Shown here: one piece after another, positions 48,040-58,634 of the stretch
Layout: each line of letters starts with the position of its first letter
Numbering within the stretch: position 1 is the stretch's first letter
DNA from: Asparagopsis taxiformis
Taxonomy: Eukaryota > Rhodophyta > Florideophyceae > Bonnemaisoniales > Bonnemaisoniaceae
Length of the DNA stretch: 64,000 bases
Assembly: GCA_030407315.1 (NCBI GenBank)
Contig: JALQPE010000535.1
Coordinates: 62,001 to 126,000, forward strand
Direction of reading: 5' to 3'
Notes under the pieces: generated by a model
The model's input: only the letters and a program-made list of their open reading frames with translations
What the model was told of the DNA's origin: nothing
The model's database searches: none
Position numbers and translations under genes: made by a program

Positions 48040-49278
48040 ATGCCCCGCAGACCACCACGCCAACATGCGCGCCCCTCCAACCGCGCCGAAAAACCTCCAC
48101 GCCATGCCGAAGTCGCAAAATTCACAACCAATCGCCAACTGCGCGCCTATGAAACCTTTGATGAAATGAACCTCAACCCAACGCTTCTGCGCGGAATCTA
48201 CTCGGTGGGTTTCGACCGTCCATCCGCCATCCAACAGCGCTGCATAGTGCCCATAATCCGCGGCAGAGATCTCATCGCGCAGGCGCAGAGCGGCACCGGT
48301 AAAACAGCAATGATTGCACTGGTTGCCCTGCAAATGTCCCAACCGGCCGTGCGCGCCGTGCAGGTGCTCGTCATTAGTCCCACCCGCGAACTCGCCAACC
48401 AAACATGTCGCAACGTGGAGAGCCTTGCGGAATTCATGTCGATTTCGTGCCATGCCTGTGTGGGAGGCAAGAAAGTTGGCGATGATATTCGCAAATTGGA
48501 TTCCGCTACCGTGCACATCGTCAGTGGTACCCCGGGTAGAGTTTACGATTTGATTCAGAGAGGTTCTCTGGAGACGGGTAAGATTCGAATTTTGATCATT
48601 GATGAGGCTGATGAGATGTTCAGTCTCGGATTTAAGGAACAGGTTTATGATATTTATCGATATGTTCCGCCGGGCGTTCAGGTCGTACTTGTGTCGGCAA
48701 CGTTGCCGTCCGATGTGCTGGAGATGTCGGAAAAGTTTATGACGGATCCGATTTCAGTGCTTGTCAAGAGGGACGGGCTTAGTTTGGAGGGGATTCGACA
48801 ATTTTATGTAGATGTTGAACAGGAGGAATGGAAGTTTGATACGTTGTGCGATTTGTATGAGACGCTTACCATTACCCAGGCAGTTATATTTTGCAACACC
48901 AAAAAGAAGGTCGAGTGGTTGACACAGAAAATGTTGCAGAATAACTTCACCGTTACGTCCATGCACGGCGATATGACGCAGAAGAATCGCGATGCGGTCA
49001 TGGATGATTTTCGCGCTGGCAAGTCACGTGTATTGATTGCGACCGATGTGTGGTCGCGAGGTATCGACGTGCAGCAGGTTAGTTTGGTTATCAACTATGA
49101 TGTACCTGGTATGGAAGAGTCGTATCTGCATCGGATTGGACGAAGCGGTCGATTTGGACGAAAGGGTGTCGCGATTACGTTTGTCACATCTACAGATTCG
49201 CGTGCAATTCGCGCTATTGAAAGATTCTATGGCATTCGAATAGCAGAGTTGCCCAGTAATGTCGACGATTACTTGTAA
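48040..49278 (+). CDS. EIF4A3: DEAD-box helicase eIF4A-III (exon junction complex)
   Basis: A 412-residue DEAD-box ATPase starting at ATG 48040. It has all helicase motifs: Q motif ([11 protein letters not shown]), [14 protein letters not shown], the DEAD box ([13 protein letters not shown]), SAT, and the final [13 protein letters not shown]. The N-terminal phrase [20 protein letters not shown], the [13 protein letters not shown] region and the ending [10 protein letters not shown] are typical of eIF4A3 rather than eIF4A1. It is the RNA-clamping core of the exon junction complex; its presence fits a genome that still splices some genes. The first 30 residues are Arg/Pro-rich and variable. Confidence 0.95.
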   Translation: MPRRPPRQHARPSNRAEKPPRHAEVAKFTTNRQLRAYETFDEMNLNPTLLRGIYSVGFDRPSAIQQRCIVPIIRGRDLIAQAQSGTGKTAMIALVALQMSQPAVRAVQVLVISPTRELANQTCRNVESLAEFMSISCHACVGGKKVGDDIRKLDSATVHIVSGTPGRVYDLIQRGSLETGKIRILIIDEADEMFSLGFKEQVYDIYRYVPPGVQVVLVSATLPSDVLEMSEKFMTDPISVLVKRDGLSLEGIRQFYVDVEQEEWKFDTLCDLYETLTITQAVIFCNTKKKVEWLTQKMLQNNFTVTSMHGDMTQKNRDAVMDDFRAGKSRVLIATDVWSRGIDVQQVSLVINYDVPGMEESYLHRIGRSGRFGRKGVAITFVTSTDSRAIRAIERFYGIRIAELPSNVDDYL

Positions 49279-49348
49279 CATATCTACCCACTTCTGTACA
49301 GCGATAACTCTATATATAAACGAAAGTTGCTACGGTTGATATACTCCA

Positions 49349-50107
49349 TCACGACGCAACTGAATCTGCCGTCTTGGCCTCCGCATTCTCATCCTCGTAC
49401 ACAGGCTCATTTCTCTTCCACTGAAAAGCCTTTTCAAGCTCCTCAATCTCATCACGATGACCCTTCATGAACAGAGTCGACAAATCGTCCTCCTCCTCCA
49501 CCATAATCTTAACCTCCTCAGTTCGAGAAGCCTCCTTCCAGTACCACGGCACAACCGCAAACGACACCAACGACAAAAGCGCCCAATACGAACTCTGCAA
49601 ATTCTCCGGAAGCACAAAGTTGAGAATATAAGTCGCCGCCCAGATACCACTCGCGGCCACAGCCACCAATATAGCCGCCACACTAGTACTGGCACGAACC
49701 TCACCCGTAAAGGTCATGACCCCCTCGCGACTATCCATCTTCCTATCCAGATCGGGCTTGAACGAACGCTCCATGAGATACTTTGCGGTGCGCTTCATAA
49801 TCGACGGCGCCGGCTCGCGCACCGTGAACGACGCTTGCGTTATGCGCGGTTTCGTCGAGCCCTTGACAAAGGATATGCCGCCCCAGAATGTCAGGAAGAA
49901 CACAAACGCTGTCGCGAACAGACTGCCCTTGTTCACGTCGGACACGTCGGCGAGCAACGACGGAATGGCGGACGGCTGCAACGACATGCGCGTGGGGCGC
50001 ACGCGACGCGCACGCCAATTTGTCGTGTGGCGCACTTGTTGCTGCGAGATAAACGGCCGGTGACATGGCGCGTGTGCGAGAGGAACAGATGAGACGAAGC
50101 AGAACAT
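49349..50107 (-). CDS. CCB1: CCB1, cytochrome b6f heme cn (ci) attachment factor
   Basis: A 252-residue plastid membrane protein starting at ATG 50105-50107. The first 40-50 residues form a transit peptide. It shares with plant CCB1 the segments SIPSLLADVSD, an N-terminal helix (LFATAFVFFLTFWGGISFV), EGVMTFTGEVRAS, two further helices (AAILVAVAASGIWAATYILNFVL; YWALLSLVSFAVVPWYW), and the diagnostic WYWKEASRTEEVKIMV followed by an acidic C-terminal domain. CCB proteins attach heme cn covalently to cytochrome b6 on the stromal side of the thylakoid. This supports a photosynthetic host. Convergent with eIF4A3, 70 bp between stops. Confidence 0.85.
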   Translation of the reverse strand: MFCFVSSVPLAHAPCHRPFISQQQVRHTTNWRARRVRPTRMSLQPSAIPSLLADVSDVNKGSLFATAFVFFLTFWGGISFVKGSTKPRITQASFTVREPAPSIMKRTAKYLMERSFKPDLDRKMDSREGVMTFTGEVRASTSVAAILVAVAASGIWAATYILNFVLPENLQSSYWALLSLVSFAVVPWYWKEASRTEEVKIMVEEEDDLSTLFMKGHRDEIEELEKAFQWKRNEPVYEDENAEAKTADSVAS

Positions 50108-50509
50108 TGCGGAGTGACGGGATGTTTAGACGTGCTCGTGCTCGTTGTCGAGGGAGAAGATGTGGCTGGTTATGCGGCTTTCGATTGCATTTATTTGGAT
50201 GATGGCAGATTAAGGCAGCCACAAAATTTGATCACAGACGCCCAAATCGCTGTCTTCAGTTCGGTGATCCCCACAAGGGCCGTTTCGACTGGACAGAAAC
50301 ATCCAATAAAATGGGATGCAAATTATGTCATGATTCGTCGGCGCTTGCGACACCGCGAGTACGAGTCCGCCCGCTACGGAAATGCTCAACTGAATACGTT
50401 GCTTCTCGATGTCATGTTCAAGTGCATGGAAGGGTCGAAAGAATTGTTGGTCGCGTATAAATCTCTTTGGTAGTTTATCCCGATAGCTAATCATGTTCGG
50501 TGATGCGAG
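50108..50509. other. Divergent intergenic region, 402 bp
   Basis: Between CCB1 (minus) and the KAR5-like gene (plus). A 119-codon frame at 50114-50473 starts at GTG, has no early ATG, and is not supported as a gene. Confidence 0.45.
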
Positions 50510-51577
50510 ATGAAGCTAGAAGCGCCATTTGTCTGTAGACGTACATTTTGCCCTGTCCTTCCCAATATCTTCACAGTTTTGAGCGTAATCGCTATTCTCG
50601 CAGACACTACTCCACGTCTATCCGCCACCCAACTGCAACGACTTGATCACCAAAATTCATGTGCAGCCGCGGCAGTAATTTCAACGCTCTCCGAACAAGA
50701 CTGCGAAGCAATCCGTTCTTTGGATGCGGATCTCGCATCGTTACAAGTTTTAAACTGCCTTCTTGCAGATATGGGCGCTCCATTACCCACGCATTGTCTC
50801 TCGCGCGCAACAGTGCAGACATGTCTGCAGAACGCCTCCAGTCACATCATTGCATCATATACCATGGTGCGTTCACGATGGATGATCATTTGTCGCACCA
50901 CCTCCGCCTATGTGAATCTGGCAGAGTGTCATACTGCCCTTGAGAGAATTGAATACTCGATGCGGGTTACGACGAGCATTATCAATGATATGCGTGAATG
51001 CTCGCAGGAAACTTGGAAGCAAATACTGGACATGGGCAATACGATCGGTGGTTTGGATGATAGATTGCAAGCATCTACCAAGCTTGCTCTCACAGCCATT
51101 CACGACGCTTCCGAGAAGAGCATACCGCATCTTACGGATTTCATTATGCATAGTCACAGAAATATCATGTCCAAAGTGACTCCGATCGCTTCAACACATG
51201 GTAATAAAGGCAAAGGTTCGGAGAGGAAAGAGATGTTTAGAAGTAATTTAACGCTCGTGAGTGGAGACTGGACGCTGCTTTGGGCAAACGTAATCGCGAT
51301 GGGCAGATATCAAAAACAGAGATGTATGTGGAAAGTTGCGTTCATTTCGTGCTTGGCTCAAACTTTTTGTCTGTGTGTAGAGATTATACTCTGCTATTCT
51401 TCAGACGTGGCATTTGCATCGATTCGAATTATACAATGGACGATTCGCTGCAGTTCTAGTCTTGTCTGTTTCAATTCCACCGCTCGTCATGTACTGCGTT
51501 CGGAAAAGAATTGCATAAAGCAATGCAGTGATTCATCACCGGTGCATTCGAGTGGAAGCAATCGAGCTGTCGGATGA
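50510..51577 (+). CDS. KAR5/GEX1/Brambleberry-like nuclear fusion protein (candidate)
   Basis: A 355-residue protein starting at ATG 50510; an overlapping upstream ATG at 50493 closes after six codons. Residues about 15-38 are a signal peptide (LPNIFTVLSVIAILADTT). The lumenal part has the KAR5-type Cys pattern: C51, C65, C83 (LQVLNCLLADMGAP), C96, C105 and C128, with PLPTHC and a Tyr-rich stretch before the last Cys. A helical segment follows (residues 140-225). Hydrophobic helices near the C-terminus (about 273-296 and 302-322) fit the usual topology. KAR5/GEX1 proteins act at the nuclear envelope during karyogamy after gamete fusion. The assignment rests on Cys spacing and topology from memory; the family is highly divergent. 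Confidence 0.55.
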   Translation: MKLEAPFVCRRTFCPVLPNIFTVLSVIAILADTTPRLSATQLQRLDHQNSCAAAAVISTLSEQDCEAIRSLDADLASLQVLNCLLADMGAPLPTHCLSRATVQTCLQNASSHIIASYTMVRSRWMIICRTTSAYVNLAECHTALERIEYSMRVTTSIINDMRECSQETWKQILDMGNTIGGLDDRLQASTKLALTAIHDASEKSIPHLTDFIMHSHRNIMSKVTPIASTHGNKGKGSERKEMFRSNLTLVSGDWTLLWANVIAMGRYQKQRCMWKVAFISCLAQTFCLCVEIILCYSSDVAFASIRIIQWTIRCSSSLVCFNSTARHVLRSEKNCIKQCSDSSPVHSSGSNRAVG

Positions 51578-51921
51578 AGAAACCAAATGCAAATTGATCC
51601 ATTTCCAAGGCCAATTTTTTGCAATCTCCATGCATTAACGACTAATTCCGTCGCTTCTCCGCCGTCATCCCGTTCATGCGAAGCGAGCAATTGTGCTGTC
51701 AACACTATGCAAAACTTTTCCGACGGCATTGTAATGGATGAAATGATCTCAAATCCCATTTGCGTTTCTGCAAACTTCCCAAACTCCAGACCACCCAACG
51801 ATAAATCATCGTTTCATGTATCTTTGTAGTGGATCCTTCCGTATCCGTTCAACACCCTCCTACTAAACCTTCCAGATTATGAAGTGTTTTATTACCACTG
51901 GACCCTACACCCTGTATAGTC
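51578..51921. other. Intergenic, 344 bp
   Basis: Between the KAR5-like gene and the first giant IPT/REJ protein, both plus. An 80-codon frame at 51587-51829 was seen but not supported; a missed 3' exon of the KAR5-like gene cannot be ruled out. Confidence 0.4.
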
Positions 51922-54900
51922 ATGCGACCTGCGAACATTTCTGCGGCACAATCAGCAGGACTAGTTGGCTTCTTTCTCCTCCTTCGGTTTCACTTCGCCA
52001 ATGCTAATGAGTCGCAAAGTCTTCAGATACAGGCATTGTTTAATTCAAAAGCTACGAACATGGTATCAAATGCCACTATCCCATCTATGTTCGCGAGAGA
52101 AGCCTCAATTGTCGACTCTTTTGAATCGACGATAGGGCCACAGCTCGCTCCATACCACAGCTCTTATTCCTTTAAACAGGGAAGCGACCTCGGAACATCC
52201 ACTCAATGTGTATTATCGTATTTCGGACCTGCTATTCGAAAAATTCTGCAGTCGAATGGCATAGCAGATGATGTTGCATACATTAACTTCTGCTCGGGTG
52301 ATGCTGCGCAGTTGTCGAGTCTTCAGCTCGTGCAATTTTCATCTGATGAAGAGGTGCTATCCGTGTCCAGGGATGATAATCAAGATGCTCTTATCGATCG
52401 TGTGTCCTCCGGATCTTCCTGTCAAAACCTTACCATTTCTTTTTCGTTTGACCGCTTTGTTGGCAATGTCCAGTATACACTCGTGGCGCAAAACGCTGCG
52501 AATGAGCAAGTATGCGATGTGTCCATATCGTTTATTGTTGCAGGCTTGACAATTTATAGAGAGAGCACAGTACAATCCTCTGCGAGGGTCTCGGTGAGAA
52601 AAGACGTACCGAGCAATGAGAATCCTGCCATTACAAAAACTATCGTTTCTGGAACTGGGAATGACATTACCTCAAACTATGAGACAGTTATTTCATCACC
52701 CGTAGAAATCCTCCTGGTGAAGGTCCATTACCCTGATGGCACGGATTCAAATGAAAAACCAGTAGCAGATGTAGTGTCTTCTTTGAGAACCCTGGCTATG
52801 GAGACCCAAACGGATGCCACCTCTCCGATCTTCTTTGATAATTCTCAATGTCCTATCTTTGGTTTCTCCGCAGAGACTTCTGATGACCAGTCGAATTGCG
52901 GAGCGTTATTTCTCGTAGGAGAACCCTCGGAAGGTCGATCCGAAATTTCTCTGGCTCTTCGTTTCAGACCATATAGGGATGGATCTATAGAATTCACATT
53001 CACGTGGCCATCTCTGACAGAAGAGGATGAAGATCTAGCCGAAGAAGAGTACACTAATATGTTGCCAGTCAATATTGTGGGTAAGGCACCACCGATTATT
53101 TCCAGAATATCTCCCGCTAGTCCTCTCTTCAGAACCGGAGGTGAAGAAATTAACGTCATAATGGATAATACTGAAGGCTCATCCTGGAGAGTTCTTCGCG
53201 TGGGCAATGACATTTTCCGTGAAGTGGATGGTTTATACCAACAGCGTGAAGATGGTTTATATTCTACGACGTTTTTATCTCAACCGGGCAGTGGCACAAA
53301 CCTGAACTGGCATATCAACGTAGCATTTCCGGATGGAACATCATCGACTGCAAAAATAGTGAGCAATCAAGTCTCCGACCTTCTTTCATACAATGACACT
53401 CCTCTTTCTATCCGACAAGTCAATCCGGATCTTGGTAATGAGGGAGAAAAGGTTGAATTGGTAGGATATTTTGACGGTTTCTCTGCGTTGCAAGACTCTC
53501 ACAAACTGTATTTTGGGACGAAGGAACTACGCCTGATCAATGAGAACGCATTACTCAGTGCCAGTCCCAACAAGATTGTTGTACAAGTTCCGAAGAGGTC
53601 CTTGGTTGGCGCCGCATATGACTATCCTTTCGAGGTTGTAGTCAATGATGAGGTGAGTAATTCAATGATGTTTTCCTATATCCTGGATAACTTGGCCCTC
53701 TCCATCGATGTCCTCGGGGGAAGCTACAATGAGGAATCGAGCGAATACGAAATCGGTGGATGCGCAGTGACCAAGTATGTCAGTTCTCTGCCCTCGGGAA
53801 TTGCGGAACCAAGCTTTTACGAATGGTCAATGGTTGAAACGTCGGATCAATCGGGCAAAAATATCCTAGAGGATTATGCCGAAATACCTACAGGTGGCCG
53901 TTCTTTGCAGCTACTGCCGAGGCTTTTCGACGGCACTGAGCGCTCATACTTGATATCCATAAAGTGCGTTGTTCGGTCTATGAATCTAGAATCTTCAGTC
54001 ATTGTTCGGAAAGTTTCGAATCCAAAAGTCGGTGCTTTTCTGTCTAGACCACCGCCTCGAAGTATATCTGTACCAAATGTGCCGTTGCGATTGATGGCAA
54101 GTGTTACGCCACCGGAACCGGAATGCTTTGGTGGTTCTCCGAGGATGATTTATGAATGGACTTTTGCTGAGGAAACATTCATATTTTCACATCTCAATGT
54201 CTCGAAGGGTTTGGAGAACAAGTTGGCCTTGCCTTCAAGGCTTGGAAGAGAGTTTTTCATTCCGCAGGCTCGCTTGCGGTATGGTAATCATACCATATCA
54301 TTACGCGTATATATGGAGGAAGATACCGCAGTATTTGGGGTTGCGACAACAACTATCGTCATTTTGCGACCATCTATTGTGCCAGTAATTGGATATGGTG
54401 CTTCTAGGATACTTCATAGCACAGTCTCTGATTTAATTATGACTGCCGAAAAAAGCTATGACCCAGATACAGGGTTTGTCGATACAAAGGAACCATTGTC
54501 CTTTCAGTGGGGATGTATGTTTGCTGAGGGTCTAGATGAGCCTCAGAGTCGTGAGATTTGTGGGCCTGACTATCTTGCAAATACAAATGCCAAGTCGTTT
54601 GTTGTCCAAAAGGAATCATTGATGAGAGTGAGTAACATTTTGCGTGCAACAGGAGGAAGCGGCACATTTTTTATATTCTACTCGTTGACGGCACAAACAC
54701 AACATCATACTAGTGATGGTAAGGTCCAATCTCAGATTATTGAAATCAATCCAGGCGACACCGAAATCGCGTCATTGAATGATCTCCAACTTTTGGACAA
54801 CAGGGGCGAAAGACTCGACCACAACAGTGTTCCATTCTATGATGACATAGTAATAGTTCCAACAGGCAATGTCAGCGTATCTTGGCAGTTTAAGGTTAGG

Positions 54901-56781
54901 TCTCCTGGTTTGGATACTTCACTGCTGAACACCTCGACTACACTTTCGTATTCTGGGTATTTCGATGTGGAAAAGGAAAGTTCTGGTCAAAAAGTTCCAC
55001 TAGGGATTACAGCCAATAGTTTGGCGCCGGCGCAGTCATACGAAGTAATTGTATCAGTCTACGGTACAAACGCCGATGTGAGACGTGGTGAGGTACGATT
55101 TACTTTTGTGACACAAGACAGACCAAAACTAGTATTGCCAGTATTGGCGTCGACGTCTGGGGATGGGAAGTCAATATTCAGCGCATCAGCGCGTGTGAAC
55201 GTGGATTCAAGCCGGGAATATCGGTACTTTTTCTATATCGTCCATGCGGACGGGAGCAAACACTGCGTCGGCGGATGCATGGGAGAAGGGAATGTCGAGT
55301 TCCAAATCATCGAACATGGTAGTTATAGTATTGTTGTTCGCCTGATGGATGCACAGGTCAAGACTGTACTTGACGAACAGTTTTATTCAAGCAACATATC
55401 AGTGTCGGCGACAGATCTGGCAACAAGCTTGGACGTTGCTGTGATTGCCAAATTGCGTTCATCTCTAGAAACGGCGTATTTTGAGGGCGATCATGCATTG
55501 GCTGAAATGATCATTTGGTGTTTGTTGCGTCGTGTGAAAGGGATGAACGTTTTGGAAGCGGAAAGTGTTGGTGAACTTTTAGAAACTGCTGTGGATATTT
55601 TGAGGCAGATTGTTGGAAACGGTGCACCTTCATCAATGGCATCGAAAAGTTATGTGGCAATGGCCGGGAGGATTGCAGCGCTGAATTTGGCGTTTATAGC
55701 AAAGAGCGAAACCATGCACAAGACACTGTCCATGGTTGACAAAGCGGTGATGTCAGTTGCGAAGACGGAGTCGTTTCACATGGATGAAGAAATTGCGTTG
55801 TTTTACAACTTATCTGTGAAACATGCCATACGCGCATCTTGGCGTTATTCTTTTGGTCGCCGACAGGAAAGTCGGCAGATAAAGGGGGATTCGAGCAATT
55901 TTATTGTCGACTTATTCCGTCTACAGCAGGACCATTTGACGACAATTTTGTCAAGAAACGCGCCATGTGGTAAGGAATTACGTGTATCGTCTGTCGTAGA
56001 AGGTGGTGTGCCAGTGGGTGAGATCGAGGATATGATGTCTGGGATGGAAGATGCGGCGTCGGAAGATCCGGGGACGTTTGATACGTTGGCATCTTATAAT
56101 CGATGGAATAGGAAACCGGTGCATTGGTCGTTCTCGATGGCAATTATTTGCGGGGCAGTTGAAGGAAGCGGTGTTTTACGTGGTGAAGAGAGTGAACTGC
56201 GGTGGTGCGATGAGATAATGTCGCTGTCAAGTGGGTTTGACCTGAGGAGAAAGCATTTATTATGCATGATGGAAAGCATGGATTACGTGTGGTTGAGCGG
56301 AATAAATGAGGATAAAACGGACAGCCGATTTCTGGTGAGCATTGAAGCAAAAGTGGTAGAAGCAGGCAAGGAGACGATTGATCTATCGAGTTCAAATATG
56401 GAATGCTACACGATTAACACAACGGTGTCAAGACTTGGGGTGACTGAAAACCGGGGATGTCATAAACTGCAGGGATTTACCATGTCAGGGCGGGACAAAT
56501 TTGAACGGAAATTGGACACGGTTGAAACGAATATGTCGACAGACGAGAGCTCATCGGTGGTCGTTGGTACAGGTCTAAGCGGTGTTGTGGTTGGGGTCGA
56601 AGGTGTGATGTGTGCGCGAGACTGCATCAAGCCGATCATAACACTGCCTGGACGTCGGAACGGGTCGTTTGTTTACATGTTATCAGGAGGAATAGTTGCT
56701 GCAGCAGTGGGAGTTACAGTGAGTTGGATTGGAACGAGCGGCGCGTACGTCAGTGCGATTGGTGGCGGCGGTGGCGCATGA
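51922..56781 (+). CDS. Giant single-pass surface protein with IPT/TIG and REJ-like modules, copy 1
   Basis: A 1619-residue protein starting at ATG 51922 with a signal peptide (LVGFFLLLRFHFANA). IPT/TIG-like Ig folds lie at about 388-490 (PPIISRISPASPLFRTGGEEI) and 494-590 (LSIRQVNPDLGNEGEKVEL). An Ig-like segment spans about 700-815, and a PKD/REJ-like region begins at about 820 with LIMTAEKSYDPDT and LSFQWGCMF, the pattern of polycystin-1 REJ modules. Residues about 1180-1500 are more helical, where polycystins have a GAIN-like region. A hydrophobic helix ends the protein (about 1583-1612) with almost no cytosolic tail. Many NxS/T sites. It is paralogous to the gene at 58635. No channel or PLAT domain is attached. 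Domain calls are by eye. Confidence 0.75.
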   Translation: MRPANISAAQSAGLVGFFLLLRFHFANANESQSLQIQALFNSKATNMVSNATIPSMFAREASIVDSFESTIGPQLAPYHSSYSFKQGSDLGTSTQCVLSYFGPAIRKILQSNGIADDVAYINFCSGDAAQLSSLQLVQFSSDEEVLSVSRDDNQDALIDRVSSGSSCQNLTISFSFDRFVGNVQYTLVAQNAANEQVCDVSISFIVAGLTIYRESTVQSSARVSVRKDVPSNENPAITKTIVSGTGNDITSNYETVISSPVEILLVKVHYPDGTDSNEKPVADVVSSLRTLAMETQTDATSPIFFDNSQCPIFGFSAETSDDQSNCGALFLVGEPSEGRSEISLALRFRPYRDGSIEFTFTWPSLTEEDEDLAEEEYTNMLPVNIVGKAPPIISRISPASPLFRTGGEEINVIMDNTEGSSWRVLRVGNDIFREVDGLYQQREDGLYSTTFLSQPGSGTNLNWHINVAFPDGTSSTAKIVSNQVSDLLSYNDTPLSIRQVNPDLGNEGEKVELVGYFDGFSALQDSHKLYFGTKELRLINENALLSASPNKIVVQVPKRSLVGAAYDYPFEVVVNDEVSNSMMFSYILDNLALSIDVLGGSYNEESSEYEIGGCAVTKYVSSLPSGIAEPSFYEWSMVETSDQSGKNILEDYAEIPTGGRSLQLLPRLFDGTERSYLISIKCVVRSMNLESSVIVRKVSNPKVGAFLSRPPPRSISVPNVPLRLMASVTPPEPECFGGSPRMIYEWTFAEETFIFSHLNVSKGLENKLALPSRLGREFFIPQARLRYGNHTISLRVYMEEDTAVFGVATTTIVILRPSIVPVIGYGASRILHSTVSDLIMTAEKSYDPDTGFVDTKEPLSFQWGCMFAEGLDEPQSREICGPDYLANTNAKSFVVQKESLMRVSNILRATGGSGTFFIFYSLTAQTQHHTSDGKVQSQIIEINPGDTEIASLNDLQLLDNRGERLDHNSVPFYDDIVIVPTGNVSVSWQFKVRSPGLDTSLLNTSTTLSYSGYFDVEKESSGQKVPLGITANSLAPAQSYEVIVSVYGTNADVRRGEVRFTFVTQDRPKLVLPVLASTSGDGKSIFSASARVNVDSSREYRYFFYIVHADGSKHCVGGCMGEGNVEFQIIEHGSYSIVVRLMDAQVKTVLDEQFYSSNISVSATDLATSLDVAVIAKLRSSLETAYFEGDHALAEMIIWCLLRRVKGMNVLEAESVGELLETAVDILRQIVGNGAPSSMASKSYVAMAGRIAALNLAFIAKSETMHKTLSMVDKAVMSVAKTESFHMDEEIALFYNLSVKHAIRASWRYSFGRRQESRQIKGDSSNFIVDLFRLQQDHLTTILSRNAPCGKELRVSSVVEGGVPVGEIEDMMSGMEDAASEDPGTFDTLASYNRWNRKPVHWSFSMAIICGAVEGSGVLRGEESELRWCDEIMSLSSGFDLRRKHLLCMMESMDYVWLSGINEDKTDSRFLVSIEAKVVEAGKETIDLSSSNMECYTINTTVSRLGVTENRGCHKLQGFTMSGRDKFERKLDTVETNMSTDESSSVVVGTGLSGVVVGVEGVMCARDCIKPIITLPGRRNGSFVYMLSGGIVAAAVGVTVSWIGTSGAYVSAIGGGGGA

Positions 56782-57281
56782 GACGATCGTCGTGGTCAAC
56801 TCGAGACGATGTCGACAATTTACACCGCTTCTGTACAGTACAGCGAAAGAGGATTCAAAATTTCGAAGAAACATGACAGATGACGACTGCATCCATAAAG
56901 TGCACTCTGCCACGTGAAGGCCATTGAATTGAAACAGACGCCGTGGGACCGACAAATCTTTCAAAACAAGCGCCCTACGTCAGTAGCCAATTAAACGATT
57001 ACAATATAACAAATCTGTCACCTTCCCAGTTATCGCACTGAGCCGTTCGCGCGGCAATCCTCCCAACACCGATTCTATCCGCCACATTCTGTACGCGTGT
57101 ACACCCACGCACTCCAGGGGGACGACCCCGCGCCGCAACGCGCCACCCACCGACGCCAACAGCACCGTCTGTATATGATCACCTCGCCGAGCCGCAGTGG
57201 CAGCCGACCGATCCTCGCAGTGCCACATCAGCCCCGCAATCGTCGCTGCGAGCTCGTCCTATTTCTCCGCTCCCTCGCGTC
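56782..57281. other. Intergenic, 500 bp
   Basis: Between the first giant surface protein and the sulfotransferase. It includes the weak minus-strand frame 56980-57228 listed separately. GC content rises sharply toward the sulfotransferase start. Confidence 0.45.
56980..57228 (-). CDS. Weak candidate small protein (82 aa)
   Basis: An ATG frame (CAT at 57226-57228) of 82 residues, MWHCEDRSAATAARRG...LLYCNRLIGY, in the divergent space 53 bp from the sulfotransferase start. It has a plausible amphipathic composition but no recognised domain. It would force two promoters into 53 bp. The high local GC content favours chance open frames. Confidence 0.22.
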   Translation of the reverse strand: MWHCEDRSAATAARRGDHIQTVLLASVGGALRRGVVPLECVGVHAYRMWRIESVLGGLPRERLSAITGKVTDLLYCNRLIGY

Positions 57282-58181
57282 ATGGCGACGTCAACCACCT
57301 CCCCGATCTTCCTGCTCCTGATCGCCGCGCTCTGTCTGTGCGTCGCGCTGCTCGGACTGCGCTCCACCGTGCCGCATCTATCCGCGCTGCCGACGCGACT
57401 CGCCGCCGCCGCGCCACCCGCGTCCTGCCCGGTCGTGCTGTACAACAAGCAGTTCAAGACCGGGAGCACCGTCATTTCAAACGTGCTGTACAGAACCTCC
57501 GCCCATTACGGATGCAGAAATGTGGATTGCGGTACGCAGAAAAAACTCATGAAGGGCACCACCGCGCACGTCGGCGCTATTGGTGGTCTCACCATGACCT
57601 GCCACTCCATGGAGTGGAACCACAGACTCGTCTCCTCGCTACGCGCCGCGTATCGACAGAAATTCGTGTATGTGGCCAGTGTGCGCGAGCCGATCTCGTG
57701 GTTCAAATCGGCCGCCTTCTTCTTCTACAAGCTGGAGCATAAGAATGTGACCGCAGATGAAATGTGGACCGAGCAGTTTTTCAAGATTTGTATTGACTGG
57801 TTGTTGCTGCCAGAACACAATGCAAAGTATCAGGAAATGCTGTTCCGCACGTTGGGCATGAGCACTAATGTGAGCGATGCGGAGATGTTTCAAAAGTTTT
57901 TGTCGTACGACATTATCATCGATCATGCGCATATGGACGAGGGTTTGCAGGAACTCGGTGCTCTGACCGGGTGGCAGATGCTGCCGTGCACCAATGCGAA
58001 ACGTCTCACGTATCGCGGCGCATCGTACGATACCTATCGCGCGGACGAGATTAAACAGGCGACCAAAACTGTGGAAAGAATGTATAGTATCGCCTCGAAG
58101 ATCCGTCAGAGCAGAAGGTCGACCGTTTCCGCCTCTCGACTACGGCCCGGAATGAACGGCGCATTTGCGGATTCGATTTGA
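57282..58181 (+). CDS. Golgi carbohydrate sulfotransferase
   Basis: A 299-residue type II membrane protein starting at ATG 57282. A short cytosolic end is followed by an N-terminal anchor (PIFLLLIAALCLCVALLGL), then the lumenal catalytic domain. The PAPS 5'-phosphosulfate loop is LYNKQFKTGSTVISN; the 3'-phosphate motif is FVYVASVREPISWFKS, with the conserved Arg and Ser. The motifs resemble galactose-3-O-sulfotransferases and related carbohydrate sulfotransferases. In red algae such enzymes are candidates for making sulfated cell-wall galactans, an inference here. It lies between the two giant surface-protein genes on the same strand. Confidence 0.88.
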   Translation: MATSTTSPIFLLLIAALCLCVALLGLRSTVPHLSALPTRLAAAAPPASCPVVLYNKQFKTGSTVISNVLYRTSAHYGCRNVDCGTQKKLMKGTTAHVGAIGGLTMTCHSMEWNHRLVSSLRAAYRQKFVYVASVREPISWFKSAAFFFYKLEHKNVTADEMWTEQFFKICIDWLLLPEHNAKYQEMLFRTLGMSTNVSDAEMFQKFLSYDIIIDHAHMDEGLQELGALTGWQMLPCTNAKRLTYRGASYDTYRADEIKQATKTVERMYSIASKIRQSRRSTVSASRLRPGMNGAFADSI

Positions 58182-58634
58182 TGCAGCCAGCGTATTGTGC
58201 TGTGCGCGTTTGTTTCAGGGTTTCACGCGCTACTGTCAGACGCTGCTGCATGACTTGCACAGCGATGCGCACATTTGCGTTTCAATTTTTTTTGTCATCA
58301 CTGTCAGTTTCGCTACGTCATCCATACTACTACAGTACACTCGTCCCAACTCACTGTCGAGCCTTTCACTAAATTTAACCATCATTATCCAATAACCATT
58401 CGCCAAGTCGATCATCTTCTCTCCAATTAATCTCAACTCTTCTCTCCAATTAACCGTGATCCGTCGCCACCGACACACCTCCTCCCTTGCAATTACGACC
58501 CGTGAACAATACCAATCCCACTATGTCCACCATCTCACCTATCTTCAACCATCGTGTCGCCCACGCAGCTCATCGACCCGCGCCATGTCCGACACCCGTA
58601 CCGCTTTCATCCTCCGTATCACCCGCTCGTCACC
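58182..58634. other. Intergenic, 453 bp, probable promoter and leader
   Basis: Between the sulfotransferase and the second giant surface protein. It holds a direct repeat CTTCTCTCCAATTAA (about 58416-58430 and 58439-58453) and C/T-rich leader sequence. The frame of the downstream gene is open in the last 80 bp but has no ATG before 58635. Confidence 0.5.

Noticed and set aside
50114..50473. 119-codon frame between CCB1 and the KAR5-like gene
   Set aside because: Begins with GTG, its first Met is late, and no domain is visible. It occupies the shared promoter region.
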